Assembly (NCBI GenBank): GCA_900546215.1
Contig: URCD01000024.1
Span: 1 to 24,432 of the forward strand
Reading direction: 5' to 3'
Source: an uncultured Eubacteriales bacterium
GTDB taxonomy: Bacteria; Bacillota; Clostridia; Lachnospirales; Anaerotignaceae
DNA length: 24,432 nt
The notes beneath the pieces are model-generated. The model had not been told where the DNA came from and searched no databases. It saw only the letters and a list, made by a program, of their open reading frames with translations. The stretch's first letter is position 1, and each line of letters starts with the position of its first letter. Of this stretch, positions 6,650 to 13,094 are shown piece after piece. The position numbers were made by a program, and so were the translations under genes.

Positions 6650-7837
6650 TTATACTCTGCGCCATTTCATTGCAACTATGTCCTGCCCTGAAACAGCCTG
6701 ATACAGGCGTTCCCCAAAATCGCGGCTCTTTATATCCTTTCTGTCCATTACTATTATACCAAATTCCTCAGCCTTTTTAAAGGTTCCTGTCTGTTTTATT
6801 TTATCATCTCCTGATGTTACTATAACTCCCTTTGAAAACCATCCTCCAAGCCTCTTTTTTTGGATATATAATTCATTTATATCCGGCGTAGATATGCTTC
6901 TGAGCTTGCAGGAGATGAAAACAGGAATAGAATTTTCCATTATTATAACGTCGATTTCATTTCCAGCAGTATAAACGTTATCATACGCATCCCAGTCAAT
7001 CATTGTTCCAAGCTTAACATCTGAAAACCTGTTCAGCCTTTTAGCGCTGATGAAAACAAACATTTCCAGCCATAGTCCGTAGGTTGTTATATAGGTTCTG
7101 GCCTCTGGATAGCAGTAAGTAAAGCTGATTTTATTACTTGTCATGCACAGATTTTTAATAAATCCGTTCCTTTCGAACATCTCCATCATCTTACGATCCG
7201 GCTTATAATATCTTCCGTCCTTATGAAGAAACGGTATATTCGCAGTCATCTGCAGTCCGTATTCGCTGGAGGCATTTGCAGCCTGAATATAACCGCATGT
7301 ATAGCTCCATGCCCTTAAGTTTCTGAATATGTAGCTGCACATATCCAGTATAGCATCATAGTTTTTTTCATCCGGGTCCCTATGAGACTCTCCTACAAAA
7401 GCGGCACCCTTAGCGTCTATGAAGTCCTCAAGGGTAAGGGTAGCCGTATCCATTATAAACTCCGGATCCTCTATATCTCTGATTTTTCCAGAAGCAATAT
7501 CCGTATGGTACATCGTTATGTTTTTCTCTGCGCCGGCCTTATGTCCCGCTATCATCATAAGCTCGCTGCCTCCGGTCATTTCCATCGCGCTTGCCCCGTA
7601 TTTGTCAATGGCAAAACAGGTTTTCTCATAAATATCCTGTACATTATTTATATCCACCGGAACCTTTTCAAGCTGAATATGCGGTATATGCTTCATAAAG
7701 CATTTTTTAAGAGCGGCAAAATATTTTCCGTCTTTTATGGCGCTGTCATAAATATATACGACTCTTTCCGGCTTTAAAGTCAGAACCGCCAGTATGTTTT
7801 TAATTGTGTCCTTGTCGAAATATTCAATTAGCGTCAT
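6650..7837 (-). CDS. CARF-domain PD-(D/E)XK nuclease, Card1/Can2 (DUF1887) type
   Basis: The 395-residue protein shows the two-part layout of Card1/Can2 proteins. The N-terminal half (about 1-150) looks like a Rossmann-type CARF sensor: strand VVYIYDS (26-32), then EMTGGSELMMIAGHKAG (86-102) with the TGG(T/S)xLM signature that lines cyclic-oligoadenylate pockets. The middle (about 155-245) resembles the winged-helix linker. The C-terminal part has a restriction-like core: Glu258 in WLEMFVF, then NEIDVII with Asp296, then VFISCK with Lys311. Card1 is a cA4-activated DNase/RNase acting with type III CRISPR; that is family knowledge, and the assignment here is by motif only. No CRISPR genes or repeats are in the window. 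It lies 12 bp after ytfJ. Its ATG is preceded in frame by TGA, so the start is fixed, though the nearest GAGGAG is about 15 nt away. Confidence 0.8.
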   Translation of the reverse strand: MTLIEYFDKDTIKNILAVLTLKPERVVYIYDSAIKDGKYFAALKKCFMKHIPHIQLEKVPVDINNVQDIYEKTCFAIDKYGASAMEMTGGSELMMIAGHKAGAEKNITMYHTDIASGKIRDIEDPEFIMDTATLTLEDFIDAKGAAFVGESHRDPDEKNYDAILDMCSYIFRNLRAWSYTCGYIQAANASSEYGLQMTANIPFLHKDGRYYKPDRKMMEMFERNGFIKNLCMTSNKISFTYCYPEARTYITTYGLWLEMFVFISAKRLNRFSDVKLGTMIDWDAYDNVYTAGNEIDVIIMENSIPVFISCKLRSISTPDINELYIQKKRLGGWFSKGVIVTSGDDKIKQTGTFKKAEEFGIIVMDRKDIKSRDFGERLYQAVSGQDIVAMKWRRV

Positions 7838-7849
7838 AATATATCACTG

Positions 7850-8239
7850 TTACTCCTCAACAACTGTTTTTTCTTCAAATGTTACCTTTGTCTCGCCCTC
7901 GTCTTTTTTCCCGAAGGCCGAACCAAAATTAAGCTTCGCAGCAATACCCGGCGCCATATCAATAAGCTTGCTTACAGCATCCTGGTTTTTAATATTTACA
8001 AGCTGAACGCTTCCGTTCGAAATTGCAAGAACAGCGCTTGGCACTATTTTAGCTCCGAGAGCACCGCCTCCGCCTCCGTTTGAGCCTCCACCTGCACCAA
8101 CTCCTACAGAAACGTCTACAAGCGGTATCAAGGTAACCTCTCCAACCTGGACAGGATCTCCAACTACAGTCTTAGAAGATACAAAGTCCTCCATTTTATC
8201 CATTAAAATCTCAAGATTATTTCCAAGTTCACTTGCCAT
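7850..8239 (-). CDS. ytfJ: Sporulation protein YtfJ / GerW
   Basis: GerW/YtfJ is a spore protein of endospore formers, needed for proper germination in Bacillus through an unclear mechanism. The 129-residue protein begins with the characteristic helix (LEILMDKMEDFVSSKTVVGDP), followed by strands and the glycine-rich segment VSVGVGAGGGSNGGGGGALG (43-62). It continues with AKIVPSAVLAISNGSVQLVN, an IKNQDAVSKLIDMAPGIAAK helix and a charged tail. All are hallmarks of the family. The chosen ATG at 8239 has AAGGG 8 nt upstream; a GTG nine bases earlier is less well placed. It overlaps the end of the DUF2953 gene by 11 nt, the same ytfI-ytfJ pairing as in Bacillus. Confidence 0.93.
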   Translation of the reverse strand: MASELGNNLEILMDKMEDFVSSKTVVGDPVQVGEVTLIPLVDVSVGVGAGGGSNGGGGGALGAKIVPSAVLAISNGSVQLVNIKNQDAVSKLIDMAPGIAAKLNFGSAFGKKDEGETKVTFEEKTVVEE

Positions 8240-9212
8240 TTTTATCACCCTTTATCAATAATTTTATTATTTTCCTTACTGGCTTTACAGCTATAAACCT
8301 TAATATATAAAACAGCATAAAACCGGGAACAATATGTCCCTTAATGCCGGTTTCACCCTCAACAATTTCCTTTTCAAAGGAGGCCCTAATTTCAATTTTT
8401 TTATTTAGTATCCCATTCAGAGCCCAAGCTGCACCAACTGCCTGTCCTGTTAATGAAGGATCCGAAAATCCAACTGTCCCCTCCAAATAAAAATCCCTGG
8501 GCTTTACTCCCTTGAGTATAGATTTCATAAGTTTTATTATTGCGCTAAAGAGCTGTTTCCTTTCCTCTTTAGGCATGTTTTTAAAGTAGTAGAAATCAAG
8601 CCTTTCGCTCTCTTTCTCTTCTGTTTTTTCTTCCTTAGGTTCGTCATCAGTTTCTGACAGCTTAATGCGCTTTACTTCGACTTCGGAATGATTTACTTCT
8701 TCGGGCTGCTTAACATCAGTAAATTTTATCTTTCTAACCTCCGGCTCTCTCTCTGCTGCTTCAGCCGAGTCCCAGCCTTCGGGCCTTGACGCTGTTTTAA
8801 ACTCTGTTTTTCTTTGCGGTATCTGTTCCTTTGCTTTTGTGGGCTCTGTTTTTTTAACAGCTGGTTCTTTATCCGCACATTTTTCGGATTGAGAAGTCTG
8901 TGTTTCACACTCTTTTTCATCAGTTTCCATATTTTCAGGTTCAAAAGCTTCATCATTGTTTCTTCTATTAAGCAGTCTGCCAAATATTTTTATCTGTGAG
9001 TCTATATCGCCGTCATCATAGCCAAGCCTTATACTAAAAAGCCCAAAGAGCAGCTTTATTTTCGCATAAGCTTTTATTTTGTCATATTTCTCTCCATTAA
9101 TTTCGTAATATACGGGACATATGAGAAATACAAGGGCCAATATGAGGACAGCAGCCAATATCCACAGAATAGCTATACCTATTATCTTAAGTATTTTAAT
9201 TACGGCTGTCAT
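8229..9212 (-). CDS. ytfI: DUF2953 membrane protein, YtfI-like
   Basis: The 327-residue protein opens with one long hydrophobic segment (about 8-32: IGIAILWILAAVLILALVF). A conserved strand region follows (YYEINGEKYDKIKAYAKIKL). The middle, about residues 80-200, is very highly charged (Lys/Glu-rich, low complexity). The C-terminal part (about 207-327) contains the family signature TVGFSDPSLTGQAVG and ends near a second hydrophobic stretch. DUF2953 proteins pair with YtfJ in spore formers, as here, and are presumed membrane partners in sporulation. The molecular role is not known. The start ATG overlaps the stop of the upstream gene as ATGA, indicating translational coupling. The long charged linker is unusual for the family, whose Bacillus member is shorter. 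Confidence 0.88.
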   Translation of the reverse strand: MTAVIKILKIIGIAILWILAAVLILALVFLICPVYYEINGEKYDKIKAYAKIKLLFGLFSIRLGYDDGDIDSQIKIFGRLLNRRNNDEAFEPENMETDEKECETQTSQSEKCADKEPAVKKTEPTKAKEQIPQRKTEFKTASRPEGWDSAEAAEREPEVRKIKFTDVKQPEEVNHSEVEVKRIKLSETDDEPKEEKTEEKESERLDFYYFKNMPKEERKQLFSAIIKLMKSILKGVKPRDFYLEGTVGFSDPSLTGQAVGAAWALNGILNKKIEIRASFEKEIVEGETGIKGHIVPGFMLFYILRFIAVKPVRKIIKLLIKGDKNGK

Positions 9213-9904
9213 TGAATTCTCCTCTTTTTATCCGTAATGTATATGCCTGCGCCCGAAGCAATCAGCACAGCGAGTACAAAGGCACAATAAATTGCAATTT
9301 TAATTGCCATATCTGCAAAAAACGGCTCTACAAGAATATTTATTACCAGATCCTCAGCAGGGTCAAGAAGCCATAGGTCGTTATTGAAAAACAGCTTATG
9401 AAATATTACAAAGCAGGCGTTAAAATTGATAGAGGCCGCCACAGCCACCAATAAGGCGGCGGCCGTAATAATGATAGAAACCAATCCGGCTGATTTTATA
9501 AAGCCTCTGAAATCGAATTGCTTAGTAATTATAAGACCGAGTGCAGCCGCCAAAAATATTATCGTGCATATGAACCTTATATTATAGCCGGTATCAAAAA
9601 GCACCTTACAGTCGGCCATATGTATTTTTTCTCTTTCACTGAAAAAGTCCCTGTGCTGTCCCTCTACATCAACTACTATATTTTCCAAGTCTTCCCTGTC
9701 ACCGTGGAGATAATCCATAAGCTCGCCCATCATGTACATTATGTCGTCCATTTCCATATTAATGTTATCGGTGACTCTGTATTTTTCGAACTCTTTTTTA
9801 AAATACCCATTGTTTTCAAATATGGCCTGAGACACGGCTGTAAGCAGAAGCATTATAACAAGGGCCAAAGCGGATATGAAAGTAACTATTTTTTTAGTAT
9901 TCAT
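9209..9904 (-). CDS. Four-TM membrane protein of the TIGR01906/DUF1461 (Lit-like) family
   Basis: The 231-residue protein has four predicted membrane helices (about 6-28, 108-127, 138-162 and 203-224). A long extracytoplasmic loop carries the family pattern: FEKYRVTDNI, DDIMYMMGELMDYLHG, and FFSEREKIHMADCKVLF with His95. A second conserved block, FHKLFFNNDLWLLDP (His169), follows TM3. The family includes Lit, the lipoprotein intramolecular transacylase that makes lyso-form lipoproteins by moving an acyl chain. From memory, two histidines like these are important in Lit. Many clostridial members are uncharacterised, so the activity here is inference. ATG at 9904 is preferred over an earlier in-frame GTG because GGAGGACAGGC precedes it. 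It overlaps the upstream small gene by 11 nt. Confidence 0.82.
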   Translation of the reverse strand: MNTKKIVTFISALALVIMLLLTAVSQAIFENNGYFKKEFEKYRVTDNINMEMDDIMYMMGELMDYLHGDREDLENIVVDVEGQHRDFFSEREKIHMADCKVLFDTGYNIRFICTIIFLAAALGLIITKQFDFRGFIKSAGLVSIIITAAALLVAVAASINFNACFVIFHKLFFNNDLWLLDPAEDLVINILVEPFFADMAIKIAIYCAFVLAVLIASGAGIYITDKKRRIQ

Positions 9905-10160
9905 GCCTGTCCTCCACAATATATCTCAGCACCTCAAAGGCTTCCCTTTTTCCGGCAGCCAGTCCATATACAGTATAATGCTCATTATTCCTGGATTTTA
10001 ATAATTCGTTTGAGCTCATAATTTCATATAAAAACCTTCCGTCGTCCTTTTTGCATACGCAAAAAACCCCTGACGGAGCCTCTCCATTGTTAAGCAGACA
10101 TACAATCGGCTGAATATCAGCTATGCTTTTTCCTATATAAAGCTCGTCCCAAAATTCCAT
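9894..10160 (-). CDS. Small protein of unknown function, first gene of the operon
   Basis: The 88-residue soluble protein is not recognised. It begins MEFWDELYIGKSIAD. Beta-strand-like segments (IVCLLNN, GVFCVCKKDD, FLYEIMSS, YTVYGLAAG) are followed by a C-terminal helix (KREAFEVLRYIVEDRHEY). The mix of strands and helix suggests a compact domain. The frame stays open upstream to 10262, but the ATG at 10160 has CGGAGTGAT in front and a promoter fits just upstream; the extension would run into the uppP terminator. Its last 11 nt overlap the start of the Lit-like gene, so the two are translationally coupled. Confidence 0.75.
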   Translation of the reverse strand: MEFWDELYIGKSIADIQPIVCLLNNGEAPSGVFCVCKKDDGRFLYEIMSSNELLKSRNNEHYTVYGLAAGKREAFEVLRYIVEDRHEY

Positions 10161-10190
10161 ACTATCACTCCGAAAAATATAGATAAAATT

Positions 10191-10219
10191 AGTATACCAA
10201 ATTTTATGCCTTTTGAAAA
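10191..10219 (-). promoter_or_regulatory. Promoter of the six-gene operon (small ORF to 6129)
   Basis: On the minus strand, TTTTCA (10219-10214), a 17-bp spacer and TATACT (10196-10191) lie about 30 bp before the first start codon. It looks like a vegetative SigA site, although the operon contains ytfI and ytfJ. Confidence 0.6.
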
Positions 10220-10241
10220 CAAAAGCCTTCATTTTTAATGC

Positions 10242-10282
10242 AAAAAAGGTACCGCATGACATATATAGCCATACAGTACCTT
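10242..10282 (-). terminator. Intrinsic terminator of uppP
   Basis: A 13-bp stem with two G-U pairs (arms 10270-10282 and 10246-10258, loop of 11) is built around GGTAC / GTACC. On the minus strand it runs into a TTTTTT tract (10247-10242), just past the uppP stop codon. Confidence 0.85.
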
Positions 10283-10285
10283 ATT

Positions 10286-11110
10286 TTATTTAATAAGCCC
10301 AAAATATAAAAGTACAATTAATCCCAATACTATTCTATACCAGCCAAACGCCTTAAAGTCATGCTTTTTAATGTAAGCCATAAGAAATCTGATAACAAGG
10401 ACAGAAACAATAAATGCGGTAACCATACCTACTGCAAGTATGCCATATTCTATAGGCGTATAGACAAAACCAAGCTTAACTACCTTCAAGAGGCTTGCGC
10501 CAAACATAACCGGTATTGCAAGGAAGAAAGTAAATTCCGCAGCTACTGTTCTGGATACACCTATAAGAAGCGCTCCCACTATTGTGGCTCCAGAACGTGA
10601 TGTCCCTGGAAATACAGCCGCAATGAGCTGAAATACTCCTATAATAAGTGCTGTAGAATATGTAATGTCGCCAAGTCTTCTGACTCTGGGTTTCATACCC
10701 CGGTTTCTGTTTTCAATCAGTATAAATGCTATACCAAATACGATGAGCGCTATGCCGACTGTCGTGGGATTATAAAACAGAGCATTTATTTTATCATCAA
10801 AAAGCAGTCCGACTACAGCGGCAGGAACACAGGCAAAGACTATCTTAAACCATAGGTTTATAATATTCATATCTGTCCTGACATGCCCCCGTTCCTTTTT
10901 AAACGGAAAAATTTTATGCCAGAATATAAGCACTACGGCAAGTATTGCGCCAAGCTGAATAACTACCTCAAACATTTCCCAAAATTCTTTCGATACGTTC
11001 AAAGGCATAAACTCATTTAAAAGTATCAAATGTCCCGTACTGCTTATAGGAAGCCACTCTGTAATTCCCTCAACTATACCAAAAATTATTGATTTTAAAA
11101 TTTCTAACAT
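10286..11110 (-). CDS. uppP: Undecaprenyl-diphosphatase UppP (BacA)
   Basis: UppP is an integral membrane phosphatase that recycles undecaprenyl diphosphate to the monophosphate carrier used in peptidoglycan and other wall polymer synthesis. Overproduction is known to give bacitracin resistance. The 274-residue length is typical. The N-terminal re-entrant motif VEGITEWLPISSTGH (13-27) contains the catalytic Glu and the ISSTGH signature. The second signature, FPGTSRSGATI, lies near residue 165, and about eight hydrophobic helices cover the rest. The ATG at 11110 has GCGAGG upstream. It follows the split TSUP genes after an 89-bp gap that holds a TATAAT and an inverted repeat, so it probably has its own promoter. 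It ends in a clear terminator. Confidence 0.96.
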   Translation of the reverse strand: MLEILKSIIFGIVEGITEWLPISSTGHLILLNEFMPLNVSKEFWEMFEVVIQLGAILAVVLIFWHKIFPFKKERGHVRTDMNIINLWFKIVFACVPAAVVGLLFDDKINALFYNPTTVGIALIVFGIAFILIENRNRGMKPRVRRLGDITYSTALIIGVFQLIAAVFPGTSRSGATIVGALLIGVSRTVAAEFTFFLAIPVMFGASLLKVVKLGFVYTPIEYGILAVGMVTAFIVSVLVIRFLMAYIKKHDFKAFGWYRIVLGLIVLLYFGLIK

Positions 11111-11148
11111 ATTTAACCTCGCTATATAAAATTATTCCGCGCTTTCCA

Positions 11149-11188
11149 TATTATAGGCGTCAGCTAATTCAGTATACGCCATATAATA
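11149..11188. repeat. Inverted repeat overlapping the candidate -10 of uppP
   Basis: TATTATAGGCGT (11149-11160) and ACGCCATATAATA (11176-11188) are complementary apart from one bulged base, with a 15-nt loop. On the minus strand one arm contains TATAAT (11155-11150), a candidate uppP -10 without a good -35. No T-tract follows, so a terminator is less likely than an operator. Confidence 0.4.
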
Positions 11189-11199
11189 CTACAATACAA

Positions 11200-11547
11200 T
11201 TATTTTTTTCTTAATTCATTTATTCCCATAAACACAAGGAAAACGGCAAATATTTTTCTTAATATCTCAGAATCAAGAGCTACCGCAATAAGCGAGCCCG
11301 CCACAGCACCTATCAGCCCATAAAGAACTATTGGCTTTACGACGCTTTTTTCAACATTTCCGTTTTTGAAATGTGTAATAAGAGCAATTATTGCCGTTGG
11401 TATAAAAAACACAAGATTTATTCCCTGTAATCCCTGCTGACTTATATCAGTAAGCATTACCAGCGCAGGTATAAGTATAGTTCCGCCGCCGATACCCATA
11501 CCACTTATTATTCCAGCCAAAAGACCTACAACAGCCAAAAGTATCAT
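11200..11547 (-). CDS. TSUP (TauE/SafE) family permease, half-length subunit B
   Basis: The 115-residue protein has about four hydrophobic helices and the TSUP half-repeat signature ISGMGIGGGTILIPALVML (14-32). TSUP proteins are normally about 250 residues, made of two such halves, and move sulfite, sulfonates, thiosulfate or other organic anions. This is one half encoded separately. The ATG at 11547 overlaps the stop of subunit A as ATGA, which argues for co-translation and a heteromeric transporter. The longer frame to 11604 runs inside subunit A and has no ribosome binding site. The substrate cannot be told from the sequence. Confidence 0.85.
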   Translation of the reverse strand: MILLAVVGLLAGIISGMGIGGGTILIPALVMLTDISQQGLQGINLVFFIPTAIIALITHFKNGNVEKSVVKPIVLYGLIGAVAGSLIAVALDSEILRKIFAVFLVFMGINELRKK

Positions 11548-11897
11548 ATAAACATCCTCACAGCCGCCGCAAGCATGGCCACACCAAATATTATATGGAG
11601 CCATCTTCCGGATATTTTATTGAGAAGCTTTGCGCCGATAAAGCCACCTACAACTCCGCCGACGGAAACAGCGGCAGCCTCTGCCCACGGCACATCTGCC
11701 TTAAAAATATATATTGCAGCGGAAAGTACTGAAAGCGGTAGAATAATTGCTATTGCTGTAGCATGTGATTTATGAGCGTTTATATCAAGATATTTTTCCA
11801 TACAAGGCACAACTACCGTGCCGCCGCCGGAACCGAAAAGCCCGTTGGCAAGTCCAGTTATTATGCCGATAACCGCAGTTTTCTTTTTATCTGCCAA
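11544..11897 (-). CDS. TSUP (TauE/SafE) family permease, half-length subunit A
   Basis: The 117-residue protein has four hydrophobic segments. Near the N-terminus is the half-repeat signature ITGLANGLFGSGGGTVVVP (13-31), and a second conserved block is VGGVVGGFIGAKLLNKI. With the overlapping subunit B it makes up the length of one normal TSUP transporter. The start is TTG (11897-11895): a TGA stop lies in frame two codons upstream, so no earlier start exists, and GGGTGATG precedes it. The N-terminus MADKKKTAVIG is natural for a membrane protein. It lies 28 bp after the 3-TM protein gene in the same operon. Confidence 0.85.
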   Translation of the reverse strand: MADKKKTAVIGIITGLANGLFGSGGGTVVVPCMEKYLDINAHKSHATAIAIILPLSVLSAAIYIFKADVPWAEAAAVSVGGVVGGFIGAKLLNKISGRWLHIIFGVAMLAAAVRMFI

Positions 11898-11925
11898 TTT
11901 TCATCACCCATGCCTATTGTCGGCA

Positions 11926-12246
11926 TCACAGGTCTTTTATATTCATTTTATCCATTTCTTTGTTTTTCCTTTTTCCCCGTCTTACTGCTAAATATATCGC
12001 TAACAGCACCGCGGTAGGAATATTTGCCAATAAAAATACCGAAACAACTGAAAAAATCATCTGAGACGTCTTCATTCCATCATAATATACAAGACCGCAT
12101 ACCATTATTATTGAATACATCACGCTTATTGCAGGAATTATCAAACCAAGCCATTTACTCTCACTTTTTGACAAAACATACTGCAGTGCTAAAACTCCCG
12201 CAGCCATCAAAAGAACGACAGCCAGTAAAAACGCAGTGACAGCCAT
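11926..12246 (-). CDS. Small three-TM membrane protein, unknown function
   Basis: The 106-residue protein has three hydrophobic helices (about 3-24, 33-57 and 64-88) and a Lys/Arg-rich cytoplasmic tail (RRGKRKNKEMDKMN). It is not recognised beyond that. It starts 2 nt after the DUF2089 gene with the strong ribosome binding site GGAGGAAGAATAATT, so the two are surely co-expressed. This kind of DUF2089-plus-small-membrane-protein pairing suggests a regulator with a membrane partner, but no mechanism is visible. Confidence 0.8.
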   Translation of the reverse strand: MAVTAFLLAVVLLMAAGVLALQYVLSKSESKWLGLIIPAISVMYSIIMVCGLVYYDGMKTSQMIFSVVSVFLLANIPTAVLLAIYLAVRRGKRKNKEMDKMNIKDL

Positions 12247-12248
12247 AA

Positions 12249-12548
12249 TTATTCTTCCTCCTTTATTTTACGATACTCATTAATCAATACTTTGGCCGCC
12301 TCAAAATCAATCCTTTCATTTAGGGCAAGCTTTTTAATCAGAGCAACATAGGGGTCCTCTTGCGTATTTTCGCTCATTTTGATTTTTTCAATCAGTCTGT
12401 CAAGACGGAGCCTTACTGTCGGATATGTAACATCATACTGCTTTGCCATTTCTTTAAGAGATCCTGAGGACAAAACAAACCGCTTTATAAATGCTACATC
12501 CTCTTCATCTAAATTGGACAGCCAAATCGGCATAATTTCTACAGACAT
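12249..12548 (-). CDS. DUF2089 family protein, probable DNA-binding regulator
   Basis: The 99-residue protein begins MSVEIMPIWLSNLDEEDVAF. It carries the DUF2089 pattern: IKRFVLSSGSLKEMAKQYDV followed by TYPTVRLRLDRLIEKI (about 21-58), a helix-turn-helix-like region resembling sigma-70 region 4. A helical C-terminal part ends in acidic residues. The zinc-finger N-terminus found in some family members is absent. The likely role is transcriptional control of its own operon (3-TM protein, TSUP halves). The ATG at 12548 sits 8 nt after AAAGGAGAG; a GTG three codons earlier overlaps that site. A striking 15-bp inverted repeat lies over its promoter. It is divergent from blaI. Confidence 0.82.
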   Translation of the reverse strand: MSVEIMPIWLSNLDEEDVAFIKRFVLSSGSLKEMAKQYDVTYPTVRLRLDRLIEKIKMSENTQEDPYVALIKKLALNERIDFEAAKVLINEYRKIKEEE

Positions 12549-12563
12549 ATTTATCACTCTCCT

Positions 12564-12599
12564 TTTAATAAAATTAAAATAACATTTAATTTTATTAAA
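12564..12599. repeat. Perfect 15-bp inverted repeat in the DUF2089 promoter (candidate operator)
   Basis: Arms TTTAATAAAATTAAA (12564-12578) and TTTAATTTTATTAAA (12585-12599) flank 6 nt. The repeat covers the -10, the spacer and one base of the -35 of the minus-strand promoter, and reaches the ribosome binding site. A self-regulator or a dimeric regulator could bind here. Confidence 0.5.
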
Positions 12600-12604
12600 G
12601 TCAA
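12576..12604 (-). promoter_or_regulatory. Promoter of the DUF2089-TSUP operon
   Basis: On the minus strand, TTGACT (12604-12599), a 17-bp spacer and TATTTT (12581-12576) lie about 28 bp before the start. Confidence 0.6.
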
Positions 12605-12641
12605 TATAAATTTATTAATAAATTCTTAAATAAAATATATA

Positions 12642-12670
12642 TTGACATTTTTATTCTATTGCAGTAGAAT
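12642..12670 (+). promoter_or_regulatory. Promoter of the blaI-blaR1 operon
   Basis: TTGACA (12642-12647), a 17-bp spacer and TAGAAT (12665-12670) are near consensus. The spacer and -10 are buried in the first BlaI-type operator copy. Confidence 0.85.
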
Positions 12671-12701
12671 AAAAACATATCCATTCTATTGCAGTAGAAT
12701 A
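12652..12701. promoter_or_regulatory. Two identical BlaI-type operators, 30 bp apart
   Basis: The 19-bp near-palindrome ATTCTATTGCAGTAGAATA occurs at 12653-12671 and again, identically, at 12683-12701. Arms ATTCTA and TAGAAT are perfect; the inner 6 bp (TTGCAG) deviate at one symmetric pair. Copy 1 covers the promoter spacer and -10; copy 2 lies just after the predicted transcription start. The 30-bp repeat spacing is close to three helical turns, so two dimers would bind the same face. The adjacent BlaI-family gene is the obvious binder. Confidence 0.8.
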
Positions 12702-12724
12702 TATTATTGAAGGAGCATAATCCA

Positions 12725-13084
12725 ATGGAAATAAAACTATATGACAGCGAATTGAAAATCATGGAAATACTTTGGAAAAACGGTGACATGACAGCAAAAA
12801 AAATTGCTGAAATTACAAATGAAAGTATTGGTTGGAGCAAAACCACAACCTACACCGTAATAAAAAAATGTATTGATAAGGGCGCAGCAGAGCGTATTGA
12901 GCCCGGTTTTGTATGCCATGCCCTTGTGTCTAAGGAGGAAGCACAGCAGTATGAGACTCAGGAGCTGATTAATAAAATGTATGACGGCTCTGCCGACCAG
13001 CTTGTAGCTTCTATTTTAGGCAATAAAAAGCTGAACAGCCAGGAAATTGAGCGTCTGAAAAAATTGGTCTCCGATTTGAAATGA
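12725..13084 (+). CDS. BlaI/MecI/CopY family transcriptional repressor
   Basis: The 119-residue protein has the family's N-terminal winged helix: LYDSELKIMEILWKNGDMTA, then IAEITNESIGWSKTTTYTVIKKCIDKGAAERI, with the recognition helix around SKTTTYTVIKK. A C-terminal dimerisation helix region follows (ELINKMYDGSADQLVASIL...QEIERLKKLVSDLK). In known systems a BlaR1/MecR1 protease inactivates the repressor and frees the operators. The start is ATG at 12725, 9 nt after AAGGAG; an in-frame TTG at 12707 overlaps that site and is rejected. The stop TGA is followed within 10 nt by the start of the M56 peptidase gene. The promoter carries two operator copies, so it most likely represses its own operon. 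No beta-lactamase gene is in the window. Confidence 0.93.
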   Translation: MEIKLYDSELKIMEILWKNGDMTAKKIAEITNESIGWSKTTTYTVIKKCIDKGAAERIEPGFVCHALVSKEEAQQYETQELINKMYDGSADQLVASILGNKKLNSQEIERLKKLVSDLK

Positions 13085-13094
13085 GGTGGGCTAT

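Noticed and set aside
6650..7837. A CRISPR array or cas genes near the CARF protein
   Set aside because: No regularly spaced repeats and no Cas-like proteins were found in the window.
11544..11604. Frameshift or pseudogene explanation for the two TSUP halves
   Set aside because: The second half has a natural start with a family N-terminus and a standard ATGA overlap; both halves keep their signatures.
12601..12919. Minus-strand open frames across the blaI promoter and gene
   Set aside because: They run through the operators and promoter, have no ribosome binding site, and contain Phe/Ile/Asn-rich translation typical of AT-rich antisense.
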